Part shown: piece by piece, positions 51,646 to 59,926 of the stretch | Numbering within the stretch: position 1 is the first letter of the stretch | Layout of the letters: every line of letters begins with the position of its first letter | Assembly: GCF_001684965.1 (NCBI RefSeq) | Contig: NZ_MAYG01000031.1 | Location: 1-64,000 of the forward strand | Direction of reading: 5' to 3' | Source: Chryseobacterium arthrosphaerae | GTDB lineage: Bacteria; Bacteroidota; Bacteroidia; Flavobacteriales; Weeksellaceae | Length of the DNA: 64,000 nt | The notes under the pieces: generated by a model | The model's database searches: none | The model's input: the letters and a program-made list of their open reading frames with translations, nothing else | Told to the model about the DNA's origin: nothing | Position numbers and translations under genes: made by a program

Positions 51646-53946
51646 ATGAATCCAAGAGTTTTAGAATTAATAAAAAATCCGAAAAATATTCAGTCAGAAG
51701 ACCTGGGGCTTTTGAAAGAAGAGATTCACGCTTTTCCTTATATTCAAAATATCAGGGCGCTTCACCTGTATGGAGTGCACCTGTATGAAAAAGAAAACTA
51801 TCAGAAAGAACTTTCTGTCACGGCGGCCTATACCACAGATAAAAAGATTCTTTACCAGCTGATCAACGGAAAGATCAGGCAGGAAACCAAAAAGGAACCT
51901 GCTGTGGAAGCCCAACCTTCCAAAACAGTTGAAAAAACAACTCAGTTTGCATATAAGAGCAAAGCATTCCCTATCAAAAGAGAAGAGGAGATTACCGCTG
52001 AAGAGAAAGCTAAAGAAGAGGTAAATGCTTGCATATTGCCAATATCGCACGATGTAAAGCCTGTCTTTGTGAACGGAGAGCGAAACAGAATTCTGTTTGA
52101 AGGAGAAGAAAACTTCCTGGATGAAGAAAATTCTGAAACAATAGATATTGAATCCACTTTGGAATCAGGAACACTGGTAACCCAAAAAGCAGAACCTGTT
52201 CAAAATACAGAGCAAATTCAGGCCGAAACAAATGAAAATACCGGCGAAAACTTTAGCCCGGAAACGGTTATCAATGAAGATGAAATTTTATCTGAATCTG
52301 AAAGAGCAAAAGTAGAAGAGGAAGAAAATGTTAGCTTCCAGGAAGTAGAACCTTTATTGCCGGAAGTGGAAATTGAAGACAATGCAGGAGAAAATACTCA
52401 TACGGAAAATGCTGATAACGAAGATGAGGTTTCGTCTGAATCCGGGGAGGAAAAAACAGAGAATGTAACCCTTCACGAAGCGAAATCTACACTGCCGGAA
52501 GTGGATGCTGAAGAAAATGCAGGTGAAAACTTTACTCCGGAAATCGTTATTAACGAAGATGAAATTTCATCCGGGCCGGAAGAAACAAAAGTAGAACAGG
52601 AAGACAATACCAGCTTTCAGGAGATAGAATCTATACTTCCCGAAGTAACAATTGAAGACAATACAAGTGAAGAGCCGTCAGATGCTGAACCCGTTACTGG
52701 AAATAAAGAAATTTCCGCTTCGGAAACAGCACTGCAGGCAGAAGAATCTGACGCTGAAATAAGCTTCCATGGAACGGAAACTTTCCTTCCGGATGTTAAA
52801 ATACAGACTTCCAGCGACGAAATCTCCCAATCAGCTAAAATTTCTCAGCCTACCCCTGGTATAAATAAACATGAGGAGGAAATGAGACGCCTGATCGAAG
52901 AAGTTGAAAAAAAGATGAAGGAAACGAAATCTGCTCCTCAGAAAGAAGAAGAAACAGAATCAGTGCCGGATCATGAAATCAGCTTTGCAGAAACCCAGAG
53001 CTTCCATTTCTGGTCCAACAGTGAAGAATCTCCGGCGTCGGAAGAAGTAAAAACAGAAGAAACGGTACAGGAAGAACAGTCTGAAGTTCAGGCTCAGAAA
53101 CCGGAACCGGCGGCAGCTGAAGAACCGAAAGAAGAAATTATCACAGAAGAGATTCCGGAAACTCAGACTACAACCTGGAAGCCAATGAGCGTTGAGTCTA
53201 ATATGCCTGATTCTTTAATCAGTAAAACAGTTGAAAGTCAGTCTTCTGTATCAGGGGAGACGGCGAAAGAAATTCCCGCTGCTGATGAAAAACCTGTCAT
53301 ACCAACTGAAGATAAAGTAGCTGAAATATCAGAAGAGGCTTCTGAGGAAGAAATGATACCAGCTGCAGAAGAAGTTTCTGACACTGCAGATAAGGCTCAG
53401 AATACAGACCATCTTACAGAAAGTGAAATACCTGTTGTAAAAGATGAAGAAGTTCCTGTAATGAATGTCTCATTCTTTGGAACAGATATTTCAAGTTTAA
53501 GTGTTGAAGAAAAGCAGAAGGAAAATAAAAAAGAACCTGCGGCAGAAAATCCGGCTCAGGAGATTACAATGAAAAATCCTTCCCAACCTTTGGCTGACAG
53601 TAACGTTCTAGGATTTATCAATACATGGCAAAGCTGGCTGAAGATCGACAGGACAGAAGAAATTGAAAAGGAAAAAGAAGTCATTAAAGAAAAAGCGATT
53701 GAAAACTTCATTGAGAACAATCCTAAAATAAGTCAGTTAAAAGAAGAAAGTACCTATGTGGTGAAAGAAAAGAATGATGACATTTCCCACCTGATGACAG
53801 AAACGCTGGCTAACCTTTATTTTGAGCAGAAATTATACAGTAAGGCAGTTAAAGCATTTGAGATCTTAAAGAAAAAATATCCTGAAAAAGCAGACTATTT
53901 CAATGCGAAGATCAAAGATGTCAATGATAGCAAAAGCGGTAAATAG
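51646..53946 (+). CDS. Large acidic repeat protein with C-terminal TPR
   Basis: A 766-residue soluble protein with no signal peptide. An N-terminal globular part (about 1-85: MNPRVLELIKNPKNIQSEDL) and a C-terminal TPR-like hairpin (about 715-760: ANLYFEQKLYSKAVKAFEIL) flank some 600 residues rich in Glu, Ser, Thr and Val. Between about 190 and 345 there are three imperfect copies of a ~50-residue unit containing LPEV-x-IEDN, GENF-P-VINEDEISS and SFQE-E. It starts one base after the lptE stop region, and its own stop abuts the next gene, so it is in the lptE operon. A scaffold or assembly role is possible but unproven. Confidence 0.8.
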   Translation: MNPRVLELIKNPKNIQSEDLGLLKEEIHAFPYIQNIRALHLYGVHLYEKENYQKELSVTAAYTTDKKILYQLINGKIRQETKKEPAVEAQPSKTVEKTTQFAYKSKAFPIKREEEITAEEKAKEEVNACILPISHDVKPVFVNGERNRILFEGEENFLDEENSETIDIESTLESGTLVTQKAEPVQNTEQIQAETNENTGENFSPETVINEDEILSESERAKVEEEENVSFQEVEPLLPEVEIEDNAGENTHTENADNEDEVSSESGEEKTENVTLHEAKSTLPEVDAEENAGENFTPEIVINEDEISSGPEETKVEQEDNTSFQEIESILPEVTIEDNTSEEPSDAEPVTGNKEISASETALQAEESDAEISFHGTETFLPDVKIQTSSDEISQSAKISQPTPGINKHEEEMRRLIEEVEKKMKETKSAPQKEEETESVPDHEISFAETQSFHFWSNSEESPASEEVKTEETVQEEQSEVQAQKPEPAAAEEPKEEIITEEIPETQTTTWKPMSVESNMPDSLISKTVESQSSVSGETAKEIPAADEKPVIPTEDKVAEISEEASEEEMIPAAEEVSDTADKAQNTDHLTESEIPVVKDEEVPVMNVSFFGTDISSLSVEEKQKENKKEPAAENPAQEITMKNPSQPLADSNVLGFINTWQSWLKIDRTEEIEKEKEVIKEKAIENFIENNPKISQLKEESTYVVKEKNDDISHLMTETLANLYFEQKLYSKAVKAFEILKKKYPEKADYFNAKIKDVNDSKSGK

Positions 53947-55053
53947 ATGAGAATATACCTGACATATCTGTTTCTGTTGGGTTTTTTATCGCTTTCATCA
54001 GCTCAGATAAGGCTTGATGAAGAATTTCCGGTCAATATATTTAAATATGAAACCACAATTTCTGTAAAGCATTTAAGTGAAGAGACTTCAATAAGCAGAC
54101 TGCATGAACTGCCTCAGTCAAAACTATTGATGCATAACGGGTGGAATTCGGTAGGATCATCTTATAATTCGCTTCCCGGAATAGTTGCATCGGCATCTTT
54201 TGAAAAAATTAATACGAAAGATAAATATTGTAGCTTCTTCGGTTCCGTATTGGTAAACTATAGCAAAGGAATTTTTGAAGTTGAAATTGAAGCACACTCT
54301 TTTGATAAATTTTTATCCGGTGGAAAGCCCGGCTCTCAAAGGGATGCAGATTGTTTGAAATATTATCAGGAAACGATGAGGGAATTTATTCCTCTGATTA
54401 CAGAATATCTTTCCGGAAAACCTGCCATACAGGAAAATCACAATGAAATGCTTGATAAAGCGGCCAATCTTACCGCTGAAGGAAAGAGTTTGGAAGCCTT
54501 AAAGATATATAATAAAGTCTTAGCTACAGACCCGGACAACCCATTGGCTCTTTTCAATAAAGCCCAGATTTTATTCTCTTTAAAAAAATATACAGAAACC
54601 CTTAATGTCATTCTGAGGGCAGAAAAAGGAAAAGGTATATCAGATTTTGATATCAGTACGTATAAAAGCATGAAAATTCAGGTGCTGCTTCTCACAAAAC
54701 AGAATGACAGAGCAATAGCAGAAATCAACAAAGCACTCCAGTATGCTGAAAGTATTACCCCGGAAAAAGCTTTTGAAGCAGATGAAGATGAGAATGGAGA
54801 GCTATTGCTAAAACCTTCGGAAAAAACAGGATTGCTGTTAAAATGCGTCGGATATCTTCAGATGCTCAATAGAAATAGAGAAGCTCTGATTGCCCTGAAA
54901 AAATATGAAGCGCTGATTCCTGAACAGAACAGAAAACTTTTCAATCTGTTATTCAATTACTATTGCCAGCTGAAATCCCCTGAAAATGCTGAAAGAGTGC
55001 GTCTGCTGATTTCCAGGGATGATCCCGGGGCAGACCTGAAGTGTAAAAACTAA
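53947..55053 (+). CDS. Exported TPR-containing protein
   Basis: A 368-residue protein with signal peptide MRIYLTYLFLLGFLSLSSAQ. The first 150 mature residues form an unrecognised domain, then TPR units run from about 165 to 350 (ALKIYNKVLATDPDNPLALF, RAIAEINKALQYAES, REALIALKKYEALIP). It begins immediately after the stop of the acidic repeat protein (no gap) and its end overlaps the convergent DUF4126 gene by four bases. Probably periplasmic; function unknown. Confidence 0.78.
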   Translation: MRIYLTYLFLLGFLSLSSAQIRLDEEFPVNIFKYETTISVKHLSEETSISRLHELPQSKLLMHNGWNSVGSSYNSLPGIVASASFEKINTKDKYCSFFGSVLVNYSKGIFEVEIEAHSFDKFLSGGKPGSQRDADCLKYYQETMREFIPLITEYLSGKPAIQENHNEMLDKAANLTAEGKSLEALKIYNKVLATDPDNPLALFNKAQILFSLKKYTETLNVILRAEKGKGISDFDISTYKSMKIQVLLLTKQNDRAIAEINKALQYAESITPEKAFEADEDENGELLLKPSEKTGLLLKCVGYLQMLNRNREALIALKKYEALIPEQNRKLFNLLFNYYCQLKSPENAERVRLLISRDDPGADLKCKN

Positions 55054-55649
55054 TGTCCCGTACTTCTTTTTCGCAGTTTCCTCCATGCTTTCCGTCCGTA
55101 GACAATAACCAGGATAAGTAAAATAATGGCTGCAATCGCTGCTATTATCGGTGCTGCCATTGCAAGAACAGTCATCATACCTGCACCGGCTGTTTCAGTG
55201 GTTCCCACTACAGAATTTCCAAGACCTCCCGTGGTTGCGGTAGAAGCAGCCCGTATTCCTGCAAAACCAGAGCTGATGGTAGCCGCAGTTCCTCCGCCCG
55301 CAATTAATGCTAAAGCCCACTGAGGAAAAGTACCCAGGTCTGCAAACTGACTTGCAAACAGGATAGAACCCGCCACAGTAGCCATAGGAATAGAAACCGT
55401 ATCCAGTAAATGATCTATAAAAGGAATATAATAGGCAAGAATTTCAGCCACCGTTGCAATTCCTGTCGTTATAAGGGCAGGCAGGCCTGAAAGCCATTCA
55501 AAATGCTCATTCATCGGAATCCAATGGAAATAAGAAGCAAGACTTACGATAAACATGGGCAGAAAAACCCGGAAGCCTGTTGCAGCAGCTAATCCGATGC
55601 CTATAAATGCACTCAGTACATAAGAAAGATAGGGAATATTGTCTAACAT
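55050..55649 (-). CDS. DUF4126 family membrane protein
   Basis: A 199-residue integral membrane protein. The first helix contains SAFIGIGLAAATGFRVFLPMF, the DUF4126 signature. Further helices and a long Gly/Ala/Thr-rich segment (ALIAGGGTAATISSGFAGIRAASTATTGGLGN) follow, and a basic tail RKAWRKLRKR lies in the cytosol. The family is widespread and unstudied. It converges with the TPR gene with a four-base overlap. Confidence 0.87.
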   Translation of the reverse strand: MLDNIPYLSYVLSAFIGIGLAAATGFRVFLPMFIVSLASYFHWIPMNEHFEWLSGLPALITTGIATVAEILAYYIPFIDHLLDTVSIPMATVAGSILFASQFADLGTFPQWALALIAGGGTAATISSGFAGIRAASTATTGGLGNSVVGTTETAGAGMMTVLAMAAPIIAAIAAIILLILVIVYGRKAWRKLRKRSTGH

Positions 55650-55896
55650 TTTAATTTTCAGATTTATTGTTTTCCCTAAAAGTACAAAAAGTATATGAGA
55701 ACAGAATAGATTTACAAGGTATAGTGCTTAATTTCAACAGAATTATATTTTCTGAAGAATAAAAACCTTTGAGTCGGTAAAATTAATGAAAAATCAGTTT
55801 ATTTATTGGTTTTCAATTAATTACATAAGTGTCTTGGTTGCGCATTACAGATTGATCTGTCTCATCCGTGATTGGAAAATGAAAATTGTTGAAAGC

Positions 55897-56268
55897 CTAT
55901 TTTTTCTGGGTCTCACAAAGCCTGATAAACTGAGCTTCCACATCCTGAAGCCTGGGAGGCATCTCTGAAGAAACCCAAAACAGCATTGCAAGAGTCTTTT
56001 TCCCAAAAGCTTCATGAAATAAATCCTTATTCAGCCGATAGCATTCTCTCAGCAGCCTTTTGATGCGGTTTCTGTGTACCGCTCTTTTAAAATATCTTTT
56101 AGAAACTGAAACCCCGAACTTGGTAGCCTCTACAGGAGCAGTAGGTTTATCCTTCAGTATAATGATTCTCAGATTTCCGGAAGTTCTCCATTTACCTTTA
56201 TCAAAAAGTAAACTGATCTCTGTATTTTTTTTAAGCTTTTCCGCTCTGGGATATTTGGAATTCTGCAT
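55897..56268 (-). CDS. rnpA: Ribonuclease P protein component
   Basis: A 123-residue basic protein that assists the RNase P RNA in maturing tRNA 5' ends. The conserved RNR motif is VHRNRIKRLLRE, preceded by FGVSVSKRYFKRA. It does not sit next to rpmH as in many bacteria; its start codon overlaps the tcdA stop by one base, so it is translated from the tatD-tcdA-rnpA message. The operon puts three nucleic-acid/tRNA-related genes together. Confidence 0.93.
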   Translation of the reverse strand: MQNSKYPRAEKLKKNTEISLLFDKGKWRTSGNLRIIILKDKPTAPVEATKFGVSVSKRYFKRAVHRNRIKRLLRECYRLNKDLFHEAFGKKTLAMLFWVSSEMPPRLQDVEAQFIRLCETQKK

Positions 56269-56993
56269 TAATCTTTTTTCACTAAATAATTGATCACTTC
56301 AGCAGCAGCATACAATCCGAAAATAGCAGGAATAAAGCTGATAGTACCGTAAAATGATTTTTTGAAGTTGCTTCCGTCAGTCATTTTCAGGCTTTCCTCC
56401 TTTTGAATTTCATTAGAAAATACACATCGGAAACCTTTATTGATCTTTTCCTTCTTCAGCCTTTTTCGGACCTGTTTGGCAAGGAAACAGTTGTGGGTTT
56501 TGCTGATATCTCTTACCATCACCATGCTCGGGTCGGTTTTTCCCCCGGCACCCATTGAACTTACAATTTTGATTTTTCTCCTTCTGGCAGATTTTATCAG
56601 GCAGATCTTTGGAGTTACACTGTCGATACAGTCAAGAACATAATCAAACTTTCCGGAATCAAGAACTTCATCCATCCTTTCAGGATTCAGGAATTCATTG
56701 ATTTTGATGAGGTTCAGCTGGGGATTGATGTCCAGCAGTCTTTCTGCGACTACTTCCACCTTATGTTTTCCAACCGTGGAATGTAAAGCAGGAAGCTGTC
56801 TGTTGATATTGGTGATGTCTACCGTATCACCGTCCACAATCGTCATATTGCCTACTCCGGCTCTGGCAAGGAATTCTGCGGCAAAAGAACCTACCCCGCC
56901 CAGGCCAACTACAAGCACATTGGCCCTGATCAGCTTTTCCAATCCATCTTCCTTTATCAGAAGTTCCGTTCTCTCCAGCCAGTATTTATCCAT
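56268..56993 (-). CDS. tcdA: tRNA threonylcarbamoyladenosine dehydratase (TcdA)
   Basis: A 241-residue E1/ThiF-like enzyme that cyclises t6A37 of tRNA to ct6A using ATP. The nucleotide motif is VVGLGGVGSFAAEFLARAGVG (about 28-48), with NRQLPALHSTVGKHK (R of the adenylation site) and a FDYVLDCIDSVTPK Asp downstream. Length matches TcdA rather than longer UBA-like proteins. It overlaps the tatD gene by eight bases and rnpA by one. HesA or ThiF are less likely given the tRNA-processing context. Confidence 0.9.
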   Translation of the reverse strand: MDKYWLERTELLIKEDGLEKLIRANVLVVGLGGVGSFAAEFLARAGVGNMTIVDGDTVDITNINRQLPALHSTVGKHKVEVVAERLLDINPQLNLIKINEFLNPERMDEVLDSGKFDYVLDCIDSVTPKICLIKSARRRKIKIVSSMGAGGKTDPSMVMVRDISKTHNCFLAKQVRKRLKKEKINKGFRCVFSNEIQKEESLKMTDGSNFKKSFYGTISFIPAIFGLYAAAEVINYLVKKD

Positions 56994-57612
56994 TTTTTAT
57001 CGTGTGTAAATTGTCTAAAATTTGTTCGTTCAGTTGTTCCAAAGTAATTCCTTTTATTTCCGAAACCTTTACATACAGTTCTTCGATGTTAAAATCTTCA
57101 TTGTCAGTCTCTAAAAAGAATTGATTCAGGGGGGTGTTTTTTAAAATATCCTGCAAAGATAAATTATACAAAACAGCTTTTCCAAAACTCAGGTAAAAAT
57201 TATTGGCTAAAAGATCTGATGCAATCCGCTGCTTCTTGTTAAAACCGTGGATAATCATCGGCTGGCTGGCTTTTTTCCTAAAAGAAATAACTTCATAGAA
57301 TTTTCTGACACAATGTACGATGATGGGTTTTTTTACCTCATTTGCGATGTTGATCTGTCTTAAAAAGACCTCCTCCTGAATTTTCTGGTCCACAGGAACA
57401 AGAGAGTCCAGCCCACATTCTCCTATAGCAAAGCAGTTGTTAAACATCATACCTTTCATCCACGAAAACTGCGTTTCCAGATCATCTGCCGCAATATCTT
57501 TGGGGTGAATTCCTATAGAATACGGAAAATCCGGTGGAATTCCTTCGGTATCCAGATTGTAAATTCCGTTTCTGATGTATTTCTTATGGTGATGAAAATC
57601 AAAAAATTCCAT
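56986..57612 (-). CDS. TatD family metal-dependent hydrolase
   Basis: About 208 residues of the amidohydrolase fold. The N-terminal metal site is FFDFHHH, followed by IGIHPKDI, AIGECGLDSL with the bridging Glu, IVHCVRKFYEV and FFLETDNEDFNI with the late Asp. It is shorter than E. coli TatD (260) because several loops are reduced. Members are 3'-5' exonucleases or deoxyribonucleases. The ATG at 57612 is preferred over a TTG two codons upstream. It is the first gene of tatD-tcdA-rnpA. Confidence 0.87.
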   Translation of the reverse strand: MEFFDFHHHKKYIRNGIYNLDTEGIPPDFPYSIGIHPKDIAADDLETQFSWMKGMMFNNCFAIGECGLDSLVPVDQKIQEEVFLRQINIANEVKKPIIVHCVRKFYEVISFRKKASQPMIIHGFNKKQRIASDLLANNFYLSFGKAVLYNLSLQDILKNTPLNQFFLETDNEDFNIEELYVKVSEIKGITLEQLNEQILDNLHTIKNG

Positions 57613-57652
57613 TTTCAAAAATAATCTTTTCCGGAAATAATGTAAAAATTAT

Positions 57653-57666
57653 TAAACGATCGTTTA
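57653..57666. promoter_or_regulatory. TetR operator
   Basis: TAAACGA-TCGTTTA is a perfect 14-base palindrome 43 bases before the TetR gene and 40 bases before the divergent tatD gene. It shares TTAAACG half-sites with the palindrome at 39353-39368. Confidence 0.65.
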
Positions 57667-57709
57667 TAAATCTGTTAAAAATTTCTTAACTTTACTCAAA
57701 CTGCACTTT

Positions 57710-58339
57710 ATGAAAAAAAAATTTACGGAAAAACAGATTCACATATTGGATATTGCGGAAGAGCTGATCGCAAAAAAAGGATATGAAGGAACTTCTGTAA
57801 GGGATATCTGTTCCAAGGCAAACATTAATGTCGCCATGATCTCTTATTACTTCGGTTCTAAAGAGAAAATGATGTCTTACCTTTATCAGTACAGGGTTCT
57901 GAAGACCAGAGAAAACTTTTCAGAATTTGCCGACACCATTAAAGAAGGAAAACCTGAAATGCAGATGCGTGAAATGATCAAGTATATCGTTTCCCAGCTG
58001 TTCAAGTACAATTATTTCCACGGATTTGTGACCCAGGAACTCCGCCATACAGAAAATCTGAAAGATGAACTGCTGGATTTTTATCAGCTATTTGTGAAGA
58101 AACTGGATGAAGTCATTAAAAAAGGGGTTGCCTCCGGAGTTTTCACCTTCACTCCGAAGCCTGAAGATATTCTGACCATGATTATCGGTTCCACATTATT
58201 TGTGATCAGGAATAAAAACTTTTATGAACTGTATGTTCCCAGTAAAAATGAAGAGACTTACAACAAAGAAGCCGAAAAAAAGGTGAGAATGAATCTTTTA
58301 TTAAGCGTTTTTGCCATTTTGGGATACGCTGCAGACTAA
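57710..58339 (+). CDS. TetR/AcrR family transcriptional regulator
   Basis: A 209-residue dimeric regulator. The N-terminal helix-turn-helix (about 10-55) reads ILDIAEELIAKKGYEGTSVRDICSKA, then NVAMISYYFGSKEKMM, a classic TetR DNA-binding domain. The C-terminal ligand-binding part is all helical and unlike any well-known subgroup. A palindromic operator sits just upstream, so autoregulation is expected, and the divergent tatD operon could be covered too. The ligand is unknown. Confidence 0.93.
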   Translation: MKKKFTEKQIHILDIAEELIAKKGYEGTSVRDICSKANINVAMISYYFGSKEKMMSYLYQYRVLKTRENFSEFADTIKEGKPEMQMREMIKYIVSQLFKYNYFHGFVTQELRHTENLKDELLDFYQLFVKKLDEVIKKGVASGVFTFTPKPEDILTMIIGSTLFVIRNKNFYELYVPSKNEETYNKEAEKKVRMNLLLSVFAILGYAAD

Positions 58340-58386
58340 AATTACGTTAAATATTCATAAAAAAAAATCTATTGACAAAAAAGTTA

Positions 58387-58394
58387 TATTTTTG
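58387..58394 (+). promoter_or_regulatory. -7 box for bamD
   Basis: TATTTTTG, 48 bases before the bamD ATG. Confidence 0.55.
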
Positions 58395-58442
58395 CAAATT
58401 AGTAAATCGGCTGTATAATCCGAAAACTGTTGAATTTTTTAT

Positions 58443-59438
58443 ATGAAAAAATATATTTTAGGTCTTTTTGCTGTAGCAGTGATTGCATCTTGTGTAAGCC
58501 AGCAGGAAAGAGCAATGAGAAGTGCAGACAAAGATTTTATCTTAAAAGCGGCTAATGAAAACTTTGCTAAGAAAAAATGGAAAAATGCATTGGCGCTTTA
58601 TGACAGACTTGCTAATCTTGTAGCAGGAACAGATGATTTTCCTAATGTAGGCTTCAATACCGCATATGCCAACTATTATGACAAAAGTTATAAGCTGGCC
58701 GGTCATCAGTTTAAGAATTTTGCAGTGAATTTCCCAAAAGATCCGAGAGCAGAAGAAGCAGCTTATATGTCTGCGTTGTGCTACTATGAAGGATCTATGG
58801 ATTATAACCTGGATCAGTCCAGTACCGAATTGGCTATTAATGAACTTCAGGATTTCCTGACCAATTATCCGAATTCTGAAAGATCTAAAAATATCTCCCA
58901 GCTTATTGATGAGCTGGCTTATAAACTAGAATTTAAAGCATACGAAAACGGACGTCAGTACTTTAAAATGGGGGACTACAAAGCTGCAGGCGTAGCATTG
59001 GAAAATGTACTGGAAGACTTCCCAAGTACAAAACTTCGTCCGAAGATCTATGATTATATCATGAAATCCCGTTACGAGCTGGCGATGAAATCTGTTTATA
59101 ATCTTAAGGAAGAGCGTATTGAAAGTGCCTTAACTTATACAAAACTGGTAGAGAAAGAACTGCCAAATACAGAATATTCAAAATCTGCTGTAGATCTCAG
59201 AGGAAAACTGGAGAAAGAAAAACAGAGTTTCGCTGTGGTGAAGAAGCAGACAGAAGAAAGAATGGCTGCATTAAATGCAAAACAGAAAAAACAGGCCGAA
59301 AAATTAGCTGAAGCCAATAAAACCGAACAGCAGATCAAAGATCAGATCAGTCATGAAAAGCAGGCAAAGCAGATGCAGAGGGACAGTGCAGCACTTAAGA
59401 CCCCTCCTCCTGCAGCGACTTTCAAAATTCAAAGATAA
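58443..59438 (+). CDS. bamD: Outer-membrane assembly lipoprotein BamD
   Basis: A 331-residue lipoprotein; the signal ends IASC (Cys17). TPR units of the BamD type follow (AANENFAKKKWKNALALYDRL, YKLAGHQFKNFAVNFPKDPRAEEAAYMSALCYY, AINELQDFLTNYPNSERS). Compared with E. coli BamD (245 residues) it has a long C-terminal coiled coil, a Lys/Glu/Ala-rich helix from about 255 to 315, typical of flavobacterial forms. It is part of the BAM complex that inserts beta-barrels. It precedes rpoZ and coaBC in the same direction. Confidence 0.92.
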   Translation: MKKYILGLFAVAVIASCVSQQERAMRSADKDFILKAANENFAKKKWKNALALYDRLANLVAGTDDFPNVGFNTAYANYYDKSYKLAGHQFKNFAVNFPKDPRAEEAAYMSALCYYEGSMDYNLDQSSTELAINELQDFLTNYPNSERSKNISQLIDELAYKLEFKAYENGRQYFKMGDYKAAGVALENVLEDFPSTKLRPKIYDYIMKSRYELAMKSVYNLKEERIESALTYTKLVEKELPNTEYSKSAVDLRGKLEKEKQSFAVVKKQTEERMAALNAKQKKQAEKLAEANKTEQQIKDQISHEKQAKQMQRDSAALKTPPPAATFKIQR

Positions 59439-59442
59439 TTCG

Positions 59443-59450
59443 TAAATTTG
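59443..59450 (+). promoter_or_regulatory. -7 box for rpoZ
   Basis: TAAATTTG, 30 bases before the rpoZ ATG, so rpoZ can be transcribed apart from bamD. Confidence 0.5.
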
Positions 59451-59480
59451 CCATCTTAAAATAAAAATAATTTTCTCAAA

Positions 59481-59804
59481 ATGAGTGTAAAAGATACAAA
59501 AGCAGAAGTAAATACTATTACTTACGACAAAGATAAGATTGAAGATAAAGTAGGTTCAATCTATGAAGCTATTGTTATCATGGGAAAGAGAGCAGAGCAG
59601 ATCAATGCGGAGATCCGTACGGAACTTCACAACAAATTGGATGAATTTGCCGTTCACAATTCTACATTAGAAGAGGTTTTCGAAAACAGAGAGCAGATTG
59701 AGATCTCTAAACATTACGAAAAGCTTCCAAAGCCAACTTCAATTGCTATTGAAGAATGGTTAAACGAAGATATCTATTTCAGAAAAACAGAAGACAGAAA
59801 GTAA
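59481..59804 (+). CDS. rpoZ: RNA polymerase omega subunit
   Basis: A 107-residue omega/Rpb6-like protein. DKVGSIYEAIVIMGKRAEQIN matches the conserved N-terminal omega region (usually ...YELVLIAAKRARQI), and the acidic helical end follows. Position between bamD and coaBC supports the call: the Bacteroidota order bamD-rpoZ-coaBC-DUF4835-recN is familiar. Omega helps fold and retain the beta' subunit. Confidence 0.9.
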   Translation: MSVKDTKAEVNTITYDKDKIEDKVGSIYEAIVIMGKRAEQINAEIRTELHNKLDEFAVHNSTLEEVFENREQIEISKHYEKLPKPTSIAIEEWLNEDIYFRKTEDRK

Positions 59805-59824
59805 TCATCTGTGTTTTTTATAAA

Positions 59825-59867
59825 CAAAGGTCATAAAGGAATGAAGTTCTTTTATGACCTTTGCTGT
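59825..59867 (+). terminator. Hairpin after rpoZ
   Basis: CAAAGGTCATAAA (59825-59837) pairs perfectly with TTTATGACCTTTG (59851-59863), extended inward by AAG/CTT-like pairs and followed by CTGTTTT. Confidence 0.75.
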
Positions 59868-59926
59868 TTTAAAGCCTGATTGTGCGAAAAAATAAGTATT
59901 TTAGTATTTCAAAAAATTAAAACTAA

